Made by a program: the position numbers and the translations under genes. A DNA stretch of 64,000 nucleotides from Crocinitomicaceae bacterium. Its GTDB lineage: Bacteria > Bacteroidota > Bacteroidia > Flavobacteriales_G > Salibacteraceae. The notes below the pieces were generated by a model. The model worked only from the letters and a program-made list of their open reading frames with translations. It ran no database searches and was not told where the DNA came from. Numbering within the stretch: the first letter of the stretch is position 1; each line of letters opens with the position of its first letter. The stretch covers positions 1 to 64,000 of the forward strand of contig PAVO01000028.1 in assembly GCA_002713215.1 (NCBI GenBank), written 5' to 3'. This document shows, one piece after another, positions 1-8,372 of this stretch.

Positions 1-30
1 CAATAGGAGTAACTGAATGAATGTTTGTAA

Positions 31-68
31 AAGCCGGAGGTTGTTGAAGCGAACCTTCGGCTTTTTTT
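31..68 (+). terminator. Rho-independent terminator
   Basis: A 12-bp stem (AAGCCGGAGGTT pairing with AACCTTCGGCTT, one G-T wobble) encloses a 9-nt loop and is followed by seven T residues. It would end transcription of a plus-strand gene lying left of the window. The first 30 bases could hold the end of that gene, but its frame cannot be determined. Confidence 0.85.
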
Positions 69-236
69 ATTTTAACCGAGCTTAACGATAAATGAAGCTA
101 ACTAAGGCAGGTAAAAGTGTTAATTTACTAATTGAATTAAAACTCAGTTTATTTACGAGAATTTCAACCCCTGCTTAACAACGTAAGCAAAACGGCAAAT
201 GCAGAAGTTACTCATCATAATTTGAAATATCTTCCT

Positions 237-244
237 TAGGTTTG
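237..244 (+). promoter_or_regulatory. Bacteroidota-type -7 box (TAGGTTTG)
   Basis: A perfect match to the Bacteroidota -7 consensus TAnnTTTG lies 16 nt before the GTG start of the lipoprotein at 261. A TTTG occurs at 221-224, but 12 nt is too short for the usual spacing of about 19-21, so only the -7 element is convincing. Confidence 0.45.
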
Positions 245-260
245 CACTTTACTTACTGAA

Positions 261-1019
261 GTGAAGGCAAATAGAATACTATATTATTTCCTTATTCTTT
301 GTGGTCTTACAGGAACAACAAGCTGCGAACCTTTTGGTTGTACTGATGAAAGGGCGAATAATTATAACTCCAAGGCACAGGAAGACGATGGGTCTTGCAC
401 CTATTCAACAAGAAGAATTGGATTTTATACTACCAGTGGAATAGGTGGTGAAATATACATTGAGCTAAGCAATACTGATGCAGACCATGGGGGCGGCTAT
501 TATGGTAGCAGTGGGGTTGCTTCTGGTAATGCAACCTTCGATTTTGACCCGTCTGATGAGTATTATCCGGTTTGTGGTTTATCAAAACTGGCTTATTTTA
601 CAAGAAACACCAATTCTACCTATTATTACGATGCTCATGATAAGTATGGTAATGTATGGAGTGGAACTGTTAGTGCCGAGGCCGGAGAGTGTAAACTGGT
701 AGAACTGAATAGAGATAGCTCTTTGTATGGTAAGGTTATTTTGTACTCCAGTGTTGACATAAGTTCAACTTCCTATATGCAAGTAACTCAAAATCCAACC
801 GGAAGTTCTAGTATCGACGAAAACAAAACAACCAGATATTCATTAGCTGGTCTGTTTTATGCCACAGCACCAACTTGTGAATCATATACAGGCCAGGTAA
901 TGTTGGTGAATTCTGGTAAAGCGGTCTTGCGAATAATTTCACGTGGAAGATCAACCGATGTAAGCATAGATGTAAAGAGCGGTGAGTGCACTATTGTAGA
1001 TGTAGGTTCCTACATATAA
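261..1019 (+). CDS. Exported lipoprotein with GCTD...DDGSC motif
   Basis: A predicted outer-envelope lipoprotein of 252 aa. A short N-terminal hydrophobic segment ends in a lipobox-like LTGTTSC with the acylated Cys near residue 22. It is followed by GCTDERANNYNSKAQEDDGS, a Cys-bounded motif common in exported Bacteroidota proteins, often repeated on surface proteins. The rest is rich in Ser, Thr, Tyr and Gly and looks beta-structured; no catalytic motif is visible. The start is a GTG just downstream of a TAGGTTTG promoter box; no ATG precedes the signal peptide. Function is unknown. Confidence 0.7.
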   Translation: MKANRILYYFLILCGLTGTTSCEPFGCTDERANNYNSKAQEDDGSCTYSTRRIGFYTTSGIGGEIYIELSNTDADHGGGYYGSSGVASGNATFDFDPSDEYYPVCGLSKLAYFTRNTNSTYYYDAHDKYGNVWSGTVSAEAGECKLVELNRDSSLYGKVILYSSVDISSTSYMQVTQNPTGSSSIDENKTTRYSLAGLFYATAPTCESYTGQVMLVNSGKAVLRIISRGRSTDVSIDVKSGECTIVDVGSYI

Positions 1020-1046
1020 GTAAAGAAACCAATTAAACTTCTGGGG

Positions 1047-1256
1047 TTACTTTTTTTCTTCGTTGATAATGAATACGTTAAAAGGATTCGGAAAGGTCAC
1101 CGTCCTTTTAGTGGTATCTACCTGGGGGGTAGTAGACAAAGAATCTTTGCGAATGGTATAATCCGGTAATTTGTTAACCGATGTCTCTGCTTTGGCAGCC
1201 ATGGAAGTCATGGAAAGGAAGAAAACAACCACAAATAATTTGGCCCAGTTATTCAT
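1047..1256 (-). CDS. Small exported protein, unknown function
   Basis: A 69-aa protein starting MNNWAKLFVVVFFLSM, a typical signal peptide with probable cleavage after AKA (residues 21-23). The mature part is about 45 residues with a polar, Thr-rich stretch and a short C-terminal hydrophobic patch (NPFNVFIIN). It converges on the lipoprotein at 261-1019. No family recognised. The signal peptide and clean ATG start support a real gene, but its small size keeps confidence moderate. Confidence 0.5.
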   Translation of the reverse strand: MNNWAKLFVVVFFLSMTSMAAKAETSVNKLPDYTIRKDSLSTTPQVDTTKRTVTFPNPFNVFIINEEKK

Positions 1257-1382
1257 ATCAGCGGTAAAAGTAGATTAATTTAATAATGCCTGGTTGCCGT
1301 TCATCCCAAATGTTTACCGAATGTCCATTTCATTTGACGAAACCATTTTGTGATTTAGGTCAATTTACATAATGAGCAGTAT

Positions 1383-1415
1383 TTTGTTTATTTCGATTAA
1401 TTTTCCATAAAATTG
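1383..1415 (+). promoter_or_regulatory. Candidate promoter for the GCS2-CBS gene
   Basis: TTTG at 1383-1386 and TAAAATTG at 1408-1415 (7 of 8 to TAnnTTTG) are separated by 21 nt, close to Bacteroidota promoter spacing. Transcription would start near 1422, about 20 nt before the ATG at 1443. Confidence 0.5.
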
Positions 1416-1442
1416 AACCGGGAAATCATCTAAGGTATCGGT

Positions 1443-3332
1443 ATGGGACAGCAGAAGATTAGAGCCAATAGCACATTAAAGGAAAGAACACATTTCTTAA
1501 AGCATCTGTTGAATGATGTAGAGGCCCTGGATCAAATGCTTAAGAATGGTCTAATCGAGTCTGGTGTTAAGAGAATAGGAGCCGAACAGGAATTTTGTAT
1601 TGTAGACGAACACTTTCGACCTTCCATTAAAGGGCCAGACATATTGAACAATATTGAAGACAATCATTTTACATCAGAGCTGGCACGATACAACCTGGAA
1701 ATAAACCTGGAACCTCAAAAATTAGAAGGCCATTGCTTTAGTGAGATGGAGAAAAGGCTACGTAAGTTCTTGAACAAAGCCGATGATGTATGCGACGATT
1801 TTAATAGCCGGGTAATTCTTACCGGTATTCTGCCATCCATTGGGAAAGAACAGGTTGGAATGGATTACATGACTCCCAACCCCAGGTATTATGCTTTGGG
1901 CGATATTATAAAAGCCATTCGGGGTGCCGATTTTGAATTGAACATAATTGGGGTCGATGAGCTTATATTGTCTCATAGCAATATTCTTTTTGAAGCCTGC
2001 AATACCAGTTTTCAAATTCACCTGCAAATTAGTCCTGAAGAATTTGTAGATAAATACAACTGGGCTCAAATGATTACGGGACCGGTTTTGGCGGCCTGCA
2101 CCAATTCTCCTTTGCTATTTGGCAGGCAACTGTGGAGCGAAACCCGAATAGCACTTTTTCAGCAAAGTATTGACATGCGCACCAAGGGAAAACACCTGCG
2201 TGAAAAACAACAGCGGGTTAGCTTTGGTAGTAAGTGGATTAAGGAAATAACAGAAATATACAAGGATGATATTTCGAGATACACCCTGCTGCTTACCACT
2301 GAAATAGAAAAGGATTCGCTTGAATCGTTGAATAACGGTGAAATACCAAACTTAAATGCACTTAACCTGCACAATGGTACCATATGGAAATGGAATCGAC
2401 CTTGCTATGGATTATCAGAAGGCAAGGCGCATCTGCGTATAGAAAACCGGTATATACCATCCGGGCCAACCATAATTGACGAAATGGCCAACCTGGCTTT
2501 TTGGATTGGACTTATGGAAGGAATGCCCGATTACGTTCGAGGAAATTGGCACAACTACCAATTTGAAGCTGCCAAGGAGAACTTTTACAAGGCAGCCACT
2601 ACCGGGGTGCAAGCTGGAATTGTATGGGATGATAAGCTCTATAGTACCAAAGACTTAACCCTGGAAGTATTGATTCCATTGTGCAAGAATGGCCTGAGAA
2701 AATGCAATGTATTGGAAAAGGATATTGACCGATACATGGGCGTTATAGAAGGAAGGGTAACCAGTGGATTAACCGGAAGCCGTTGGTTGGTAAAAAGTTA
2801 CCGAAGGTTGAATAAGCAGTTGGGCAGGGAAGATGCCATGATTGCATTAACTCATGCGTTACATACCCGAAGGCTTTCTAAAAAGCCGGTACATACCTGG
2901 AAATTGGCCAGCGCCAAGGAGGTCAAAAAAATTAAGATTTCCCACGAAAACGTATCCAACATTATGAAAACCAATTTGTTTACCGTAAAGGAAGACGACC
3001 TGGTAGAACTAGTTGAAAAAATTATGGAGTGGCGATCCATTCGACACGTTCCGGTTGAAGATAATCACGGAAAGTTATTGGGGCTCATTACCAAAAAGAC
3101 CATTGAGAAACAAAAGAATAACGGGAAGTACAAGAAACTGTGCTGCGCGGGAGAAATTATGGTAACCGACTTAGTAACCATTAAACCGGAAATGGATATA
3201 AAAATGGCCATGCTTAAAATGATTGATAAGAAAGTGGGGTGTTTGCCAGTTGTGGATAACGGAGAATTGGTTGGAATTCTTACCGAAGTGGATATGAAGA
3301 TAATGTGGGAAAAATTGGAGGCAAATGAGTAA
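1443..3332 (+). CDS. GCS2-family carboxylate-amine ligase with C-terminal CBS pair
   Basis: A 629-aa protein. Residues about 30-480 resemble the glutamate-cysteine ligase type 2 family (COG2170), with RIGAEQEFCIVD near residue 45 matching the conserved metal-binding Glu region, and later NTSFQIHLQI and HLRIENRYIPSGP. These enzymes use ATP to join an amine or amino acid to a carboxylate. Residues about 504-620 form two CBS motifs (SIRHVPVEDNHGKLLGLIT and VGCLPVVDNGELVGILTEVD), which usually bind adenine nucleotides and could sense energy state. The gene overlaps the following aspartoacylase-like gene by 8 nt, so the two are translationally linked. The substrate is unknown; ordinary glutathione synthesis is not implied, since no glutathione synthetase is nearby. 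Confidence 0.85.
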   Translation: MGQQKIRANSTLKERTHFLKHLLNDVEALDQMLKNGLIESGVKRIGAEQEFCIVDEHFRPSIKGPDILNNIEDNHFTSELARYNLEINLEPQKLEGHCFSEMEKRLRKFLNKADDVCDDFNSRVILTGILPSIGKEQVGMDYMTPNPRYYALGDIIKAIRGADFELNIIGVDELILSHSNILFEACNTSFQIHLQISPEEFVDKYNWAQMITGPVLAACTNSPLLFGRQLWSETRIALFQQSIDMRTKGKHLREKQQRVSFGSKWIKEITEIYKDDISRYTLLLTTEIEKDSLESLNNGEIPNLNALNLHNGTIWKWNRPCYGLSEGKAHLRIENRYIPSGPTIIDEMANLAFWIGLMEGMPDYVRGNWHNYQFEAAKENFYKAATTGVQAGIVWDDKLYSTKDLTLEVLIPLCKNGLRKCNVLEKDIDRYMGVIEGRVTSGLTGSRWLVKSYRRLNKQLGREDAMIALTHALHTRRLSKKPVHTWKLASAKEVKKIKISHENVSNIMKTNLFTVKEDDLVELVEKIMEWRSIRHVPVEDNHGKLLGLITKKTIEKQKNNGKYKKLCCAGEIMVTDLVTIKPEMDIKMAMLKMIDKKVGCLPVVDNGELVGILTEVDMKIMWEKLEANE

Positions 3333-4497
3333 GGTTTACAGCAAAGCCTTAGAAAAAGAAATAAAGGTAGAACGGTATATCGGTAAGTTCGAAAACGATC
3401 CTTCTGAACCTACGGTAATTGTTTTTGGTGGAATACACGGAAACGAGCCTTCTGGTGTGTTTGCCCTGAATACGGTTTGCAATCACATCAGAAGCAACAA
3501 TCTAAATCTTAAGGGTAATTTCTATGCCCTTTCAGGGAATTTATGTGCACTCCCCGAAGGAAAAAGGTATTGCGAGGTAGATCTTAATCGCATTTGGAGC
3601 GAAGAACTAATTCGAAAAATAGAGAGCAGGGGTGGACTCAACGGCGAAGCACGAAAAGAGGACATCCAAATGCAGGAATTACTCGTTGAGATAAAACAGA
3701 TTCTTAAAAGAAGTTCAGGAGAAATCTACTTTATAGATTTACATTCTACTTCCTCTCAATCCTGTCCTTTTATTCCCATTAACGATACGATGGCAAACAG
3801 AAGGTTTGCCCGAAAATTTCCGGTTCCCACCGTTCTTGGAATTGAAGAATTCCTGGACGGTCCGCTTTTGAGTTTCATTAATGAAATTGACCACATTGCC
3901 CTTGGATTTGAAGGAGGACAGCACGATGAAAAAAGTGCCATTCAGAATCACATCGCCTTTGTAGGACTGGTATTGTATTATTCGGGGTGTATTTCGGAAT
4001 ATGAAATCCCTGATTACAAGACATACCTCAACAATTTAAGAGAAGCGGGAAAGAAAGAAAAGGGCATTTATGAAATCTTGCATCGTTATGGAGTAGAGGA
4101 TGCAGAGAAATTTGAGATGAAAGAGGGTTTTAAAAGCTTTGATCCAATTGAAGAAGATCAGTTTTTAGCAACCTATGATGGTGAAAAGATTACGGCTAAA
4201 GAAAACGGTAAAATTTTTATGCCGCTCTATCAAAATCAAGGAGACGATGGGTTCTTTATCATTCGAAAAGTGCCTTTGGTCTGGTTAAAGTTATCATCGC
4301 TCTTGCGAAAAATAAAGTTTGAGGGGTGGCTGGTCCTACTTCCGGGAATAAGTCGAGATAAGAATAACCCCAAAACGCTATTGGTTAATCGAAAAGTTGC
4401 CAGGTACCTTTCTAAAGATTTGTTTCACCTGCTTGGGTTCAGGCGAAAATCAAGCAGGGGAGACATTTATAGTTTTACGCGAAGGGAGAAAATTTAA
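3325..4497 (+). CDS. Succinylglutamate desuccinylase/aspartoacylase family zinc hydrolase
   Basis: A 390-aa cytosolic metallohydrolase of the AstE/AspA group (M14-like fold), which removes acyl groups from amino acids. Zinc ligands are visible: His38 and Glu41 in GGIHGNEPSG and His140 in FIDLHSTSS. A substrate-binding DLNR follows at 86-89, and the probable catalytic Glu196 lies in GFEGGQH. The C-terminal region (about 240-390) is longer than in small family members and has no recognised motif. The start overlaps the end of the GCS2-CBS ligase. A paired amide ligase and amide hydrolase suggests synthesis and turnover of one small N-acyl or peptide-like metabolite; this is inference. Confidence 0.85.
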   Translation: MSKVYSKALEKEIKVERYIGKFENDPSEPTVIVFGGIHGNEPSGVFALNTVCNHIRSNNLNLKGNFYALSGNLCALPEGKRYCEVDLNRIWSEELIRKIESRGGLNGEARKEDIQMQELLVEIKQILKRSSGEIYFIDLHSTSSQSCPFIPINDTMANRRFARKFPVPTVLGIEEFLDGPLLSFINEIDHIALGFEGGQHDEKSAIQNHIAFVGLVLYYSGCISEYEIPDYKTYLNNLREAGKKEKGIYEILHRYGVEDAEKFEMKEGFKSFDPIEEDQFLATYDGEKITAKENGKIFMPLYQNQGDDGFFIIRKVPLVWLKLSSLLRKIKFEGWLVLLPGISRDKNNPKTLLVNRKVARYLSKDLFHLLGFRRKSSRGDIYSFTRREKI

Positions 4498-4529
4498 GCA
4501 CTCGATTCTTGCCAATAAACTACTAGACC

Positions 4530-5090
4530 TTACAAGCTAATTTCCAGGGGGGTTCCCGTTTTTTCATGAAATACCTGGATTAGTCGTTCAAACAACTCTT
4601 CCGAATGGTGTTGTTTAATCAGAAAGGAGGCAACGTAAACAACGAGAATAAAAACCAGGGCAAACAAGAGCAGAAACCAATAGCCATGTCTAAAATAGAC
4701 AGGTGCGCTTATGAAAAGAATAAATGGCGGACTGTACAAAACAGTTTTAAATACCATGGAAATAGGCTCACTTTTTATTTCTATTACCGGATATTCTTTC
4801 TCCCGAATGAGTAAATAGGTGTCATATTTGTTAAGGTATGACTTATAACCGGATATTTTAATTGCATTCCTTTTTACTTCAAAAAGCAAAGAGTCCTGCT
4901 CCTTTTTTTTCATTTTCGCAAGCTCAAGCAATTGATTGTAGTTACAATTTAATGGATACGACCTACTAAATATTCCCGGTCTGAATGGTAAGTATATTGA
5001 GTGTTTGGTCGGAATATTCTTTATTGAATTGCTCTTTTTCACCGAGAATATAATGTTAGACCAAGGTAGTAAAAGCTGCTTCCAAATCAA
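4530..5090 (-). CDS. Membrane protein of unknown function
   Basis: Two close hydrophobic segments near residues 108-150 (VLYSPPFILFISAPVYF and WFLLLFALVFILVVYVASFL) predict a membrane hairpin, flanked by a basic N-terminal domain and a short cytoplasmic tail. The longest frame (186 aa) begins with TTG. An internal ATG at 4913 would give a 127-aa protein that keeps both membrane segments, and the start is uncertain. No homologous family was recognised. It is convergent with the AspA-like gene. Confidence 0.5.
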   Translation of the reverse strand: MIWKQLLLPWSNIIFSVKKSNSIKNIPTKHSIYLPFRPGIFSRSYPLNCNYNQLLELAKMKKKEQDSLLFEVKRNAIKISGYKSYLNKYDTYLLIREKEYPVIEIKSEPISMVFKTVLYSPPFILFISAPVYFRHGYWFLLLFALVFILVVYVASFLIKQHHSEELFERLIQVFHEKTGTPLEISL

Positions 5091-5132
5091 GGTAGGTTGG
5101 TTGTCGATTTTTTGTTGAACTCAAAGAATTGA

Positions 5133-5165
5133 TTTGGTTAAATCAGGTGATTTGGTTAAACTTTG
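5133..5165 (+). promoter_or_regulatory. Candidate promoter for the LamG/T9SS gene
   Basis: TTTG (5133-5136), a 21-nt spacer and AAACTTTG (5158-5165, 7 of 8 to TAnnTTTG) end 5 nt before the ATG at 5171. If used, the transcript would start at or very near the start codon. Confidence 0.35.
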
Positions 5166-5170
5166 GGTTC

Positions 5171-6847
5171 ATGACAACAACCTTAAAAACTATTGGCCTA
5201 TTGTTGGGCCTATTGGTGGTTGTACCTATTCTAAAAAGTCAACCCGGTCCTTGCCTTAGGTTCAATGGCTCAAATGAGTATGTCCGGGTCAATCACAATT
5301 CCGATTTTAATGTTACTTCAACCTGGACCATCGAATTCTGGTTGAATCCCGATGTTACTCCTTCGGGCTGGGATGCTGTAATAAGCAAAAATGTTAGTGA
5401 CCGCCCGCCCGGTGTATGGCTCTACTATAATAGTGTGGAGGTATGGTATGGCACGGGAACCAACGGGCTTATTGCCTATACAAACTATGGAACCATTTCA
5501 GCTGGAGAATGGCAACACGTTGCGGTAACCAGAAGCTCGGGCAACTCGGTAAAAATCTACATCAATGGTGAATTAGAAGCTACATTTAATAGCACCTCAA
5601 CACCTCCTACCAATAGTTCCAGGTTAAATTTTGCTCAACGGGGAGATGGGAGTTACTACTACGACGGATACCTGGACGATATAAGATACTGGAGTGATGA
5701 AAGAACACAGTCAGAAATTCGTGACAACATGTGCAAGCAGCTGACGGGATCGGAAGCAGGGCTTATTTCTTATTGGAGATTCGATAAAGGAAGTGGTAGT
5801 ACTGCAACGGATTTTGCAAGCGCTCACAACGGTTCATTAAGAAACACACCAACCTGGGACACTTCCGGAGCACCAATCGGTACCAGTTCGTCAAGCTTAT
5901 ACACCAGTAGCTGGAGTGGTAAAACCTTATACCACACCTCATCGGATGGAGACTCACTTAGGGTGTCCAGTGTAACCGGTTCACCCGATGGCATTATCAT
6001 TTATTCAGTAGATAAAACACCAAATTATACGAGCGGTACGGCTGGTTTGGGGGGAAACGATCACTATTTCGGGGTGTTCAAGGCCAATGGTAGTTCACCA
6101 ACCTATACCATGACCTATTACTATGGAAACAACAGTGCTTTTAAGGTCGGAGGAGGAGCTACCGAAACGGATTTAAAAATATATCAGCGAACCAATAATG
6201 CCTCTTCGTCGTGGTCAACAACGTCAACTACGTTAAACACCGGTAGTCAGACGCTTACCGCTACAGGTTTAAACTCTCAATTTATTCTTGGAAGTTCAGG
6301 TAATGCGTTGCCGGTGGACTTACTAAAATTTGAGGGTGAAAAATCTCCCAATGGAAACGAATTGTATTGGGTTACTTCTTCAGAGACCAATAGCGATTAT
6401 TTTTTAATTGAGCGCAGTCCGGATGGCAATGAATGGGAATATTTAAAAACGGTTGACGGTGCTGGAACGAAGAACGACATCACAAAATACCATATAACAG
6501 ACTACTTCCCCTGGGAGTATACCTATTACCGACTCACTCAGTTTGATCTCGATGGACAAAAGGAAGTATATGATGTGATTTTGGTAGATAATACTTCACC
6601 AAATTCTAATTTTCGAAGTTTCGAAGTATTTCCTACGGCGGCTATCCAGGATGTTAACATAAAATCAACGGAAAATGGAAAGGTAGAAATACGATCAACA
6701 AACGGTCAATTGGTATATACCAACTCCATGGAGACCGGAGCATTAAAGGTAAACATTGAAGATTTTCCAGCCGGCTCTTACCTGGTGACACTAATTCCGG
6801 AGAACGAAAAATCCAGAACAATTCGGTTTGTTAAGATTGCTCAATAG
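5171..6847 (+). CDS. LamG-domain secreted protein with T9SS sorting domain
   Basis: A 558-aa exported protein. I choose the ATG at 5171 because a signal peptide (MTTTLKTIGLLLGLLVVVP) begins there; an upstream TTG only adds residues before it. A LamG/concanavalin-like jelly roll follows (CLRFNGSNEYVRV, TIEFWLNPD, WQHVAVTRS, YLDDIRYWSDERTQSEI), usually a carbohydrate- or protein-binding module. A second beta region precedes ALPVDLLKFEGE, a common lead-in to a T9SS type A C-terminal domain ending GSYLVTLIPENEKSRTIRF. The sorting domain predicts export across the outer membrane and cell-surface anchoring. The ligand is unknown. Confidence 0.85.
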   Translation: MTTTLKTIGLLLGLLVVVPILKSQPGPCLRFNGSNEYVRVNHNSDFNVTSTWTIEFWLNPDVTPSGWDAVISKNVSDRPPGVWLYYNSVEVWYGTGTNGLIAYTNYGTISAGEWQHVAVTRSSGNSVKIYINGELEATFNSTSTPPTNSSRLNFAQRGDGSYYYDGYLDDIRYWSDERTQSEIRDNMCKQLTGSEAGLISYWRFDKGSGSTATDFASAHNGSLRNTPTWDTSGAPIGTSSSSLYTSSWSGKTLYHTSSDGDSLRVSSVTGSPDGIIIYSVDKTPNYTSGTAGLGGNDHYFGVFKANGSSPTYTMTYYYGNNSAFKVGGGATETDLKIYQRTNNASSSWSTTSTTLNTGSQTLTATGLNSQFILGSSGNALPVDLLKFEGEKSPNGNELYWVTSSETNSDYFLIERSPDGNEWEYLKTVDGAGTKNDITKYHITDYFPWEYTYYRLTQFDLDGQKEVYDVILVDNTSPNSNFRSFEVFPTAAIQDVNIKSTENGKVEIRSTNGQLVYTNSMETGALKVNIEDFPAGSYLVTLIPENEKSRTIRFVKIAQ

Positions 6848-6881
6848 GTAATTTGGTTAGAGGTGCGGTTGTTGTCAAGCA

Positions 6882-7454
6882 CTATTCTTCAAAATCTACG
6901 TTAGTAGGTTGTTCGTTAAGGTTTGTAGGCAAACCTTCTGTTATTTCAAAAGAAATATCATCAAACCAAACCTTGCCGGTTCCATTAAGCAATACTCCAT
7001 AACTCATCGAATAACTTCCTGCCGGTACATCCAATACGATTTCATACTTGCTCCAATCTTTTGTTCCGGTTAATTTCCGGTTATACATGTTGTCAAAACT
7101 CAAGGATTTGCCTCCGTTGGCAGGATCAATTCTTAACCACATTCCAGACCAACCCTTAACGGATTCTGTTTTAATAAAACCGGTCATTTTTACCTTTTTT
7201 CCCCGATATTTACCAACCTTGGAAGATTGCATTAGGGTGCCAAACCCCTTAATTTTTTCTTTTTTAGACTGAATATACGCGCTTTGTGCTCCTGAATTAA
7301 AAACTTGGTTGTCCATTCCCATTTCATAACTATCGGGATGGCTTCCCGCCTTGTGCCAGTTATTTGGCAGTTCGGCAATGGGTGTGAAAGCCAGAATAAT
7401 AACCAGTAGAAATGGCGTCAGATTAAGAAGAACTGTTTTCATAATAGTATTCAT
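6882..7454 (-). CDS. Exported jelly-roll (galactose-binding-like) protein
   Basis: A 190-aa exported protein. ATG codons at 7454 and 7442 are both possible; the second gives a cleaner signal peptide (MKTVLLNLTPFLLVIILAF). The mature part has a beta-sandwich pattern typical of CBM-like or galactose-binding-like domains: AGSHPDSYEMGMD, GFGTLMQSS, GKKVKMTGFIKTE, GWSGMWLRID and GKVWFDDISFE. Such domains occur alone or fused to regulators and enzymes. No catalytic residues are evident, so a binding role is the safest reading. It ends 17 nt upstream-equivalent of the neighbouring OmpA-like gene on the same strand. Confidence 0.6.
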   Translation of the reverse strand: MNTIMKTVLLNLTPFLLVIILAFTPIAELPNNWHKAGSHPDSYEMGMDNQVFNSGAQSAYIQSKKEKIKGFGTLMQSSKVGKYRGKKVKMTGFIKTESVKGWSGMWLRIDPANGGKSLSFDNMYNRKLTGTKDWSKYEIVLDVPAGSYSMSYGVLLNGTGKVWFDDISFEITEGLPTNLNEQPTNVDFEE

Positions 7455-7477
7455 TTTCAACGATTTAAAATTACTAA

Positions 7478-8182
7478 TTACTCTTCAAAGTCATCGCGTA
7501 ATACCTCAAACATGATACATTTATTGCAAACGTAGACGTAGTCAAGTCCTTCAAGATAGACGACAAAACCATAAACAAAACGTTTTTTATTGATGCTGGA
7601 ATTATCCAAAATTAATTTAAGCTGATGTAATCGATCAACCATAATTAGCGAATCCTTTTCCGAAGTATAATGGGCATTTATGCCTATAACAATAGTTGGA
7701 TTGTCATTAGCAACCTGAATAAGTTCCACTACAACTGAGTCTGAATCTATGATTTCCCTTTTAAAATCAATGCAAGGAAATGGGGTATAACTATGTGGTG
7801 GTTGAAGTTCAAAGTCATGAACAAATGCTGTAGACTGTTTCATATTTGTTGTCGTTTCAGTTCCTTTTGCAGAATAATACCATTCATTATTATCCGTGTT
7901 TTTTGGGCCCTCCACCAGTATGGTGTAACCGAAATTTACTTTACAGTATCGATCATCAAACTTGTAATTGCCAAGTGAATCAGTATTGGTATGGAATACT
8001 TGCCCATCAGACCGGTACAACTTAACCTCACAATTTTCAAGATTCTTTTTGGTCATGACCGATTTCACATTCCCTAGAATGTAGCATATTGGATCATTTT
8101 CCTGGGCACGTAAATCTCCTTCCGAATAGATGATAAAAACGAAGCTTAAAATGGCAATCAGCTGGTATTTGAAAGAAAGCAT
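7478..8182 (-). CDS. Exported protein with Cna-B-like and degenerate OmpA-like domains
   Basis: A 234-aa exported protein from the ATG at 8182, with signal peptide MLSFKYQLIAILSFVF. Residues about 30-100 look like a carboxypeptidase-regulatory/Cna-B fold (GNVKSVMTKKNLENCEVKLY then TDSLGNYKF). Residues about 140-215 follow the OmpA/MotB pattern (VVELIQVANDNPTIVIGINAHY, then LHQLKLILDNSSINKKRFVYG). However, the peptidoglycan-binding Asp and Arg of the normal TD...R signature are not clear, so the domain may be degenerate. It probably belongs to one transcription unit with the jelly-roll gene at 6882-7454, 23 nt away. Confidence 0.55.
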   Translation of the reverse strand: MLSFKYQLIAILSFVFIIYSEGDLRAQENDPICYILGNVKSVMTKKNLENCEVKLYRSDGQVFHTNTDSLGNYKFDDRYCKVNFGYTILVEGPKNTDNNEWYYSAKGTETTTNMKQSTAFVHDFELQPPHSYTPFPCIDFKREIIDSDSVVVELIQVANDNPTIVIGINAHYTSEKDSLIMVDRLHQLKLILDNSSINKKRFVYGFVVYLEGLDYVYVCNKCIMFEVLRDDFEE

Positions 8183-8260
8183 TCTCAAAAATAGCCAATT
8201 TTAATGCAGATCTTTTCAAAGAACCTTCAAACCCTTGATATTACTGCGTTACAGGCCGAA

Positions 8261-8292
8261 TTCGTTCATTTAATAAAATCAAGTTATCTTTG
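8261..8292 (+). promoter_or_regulatory. Candidate promoter for prmC
   Basis: TATCTTTG at 8285-8292 matches TAnnTTTG perfectly, and TTCG at 8261-8264 (3 of 4 to TTTG) is 20 nt upstream. The predicted start near 8299 leaves a leader of about 75 nt before prmC, which contains the inverted repeats described at 8316-8355. Confidence 0.5.
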
Positions 8293-8315
8293 CCGCCCTT
8301 TTTAGAAGTAGGAGG

Positions 8316-8355
8316 GTCCAATGTTCATTTCCATGTTTGGTTCAGGAACATGGAC
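8316..8355 (+). promoter_or_regulatory. Mutually exclusive hairpins in the prmC leader
   Basis: GAACATGGAC (8346-8355) can pair either with GTCCAATGTTC (8316-8326, one bulge) or, through AACATGG, with CCATGTT (8331-8337). The two pairings exclude each other, a layout seen in RNA switches. No ligand family was recognised, and the short stems could be chance. Confidence 0.3.
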
Positions 8356-8372
8356 AGATTGATTGAAGAAGA

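Noticed and set aside
1019-1047. Terminator between the lipoprotein and the small exported gene
   Set aside because: The AAGTAA/TTACTT stem is short and its inner pairing poor, so support is weak.
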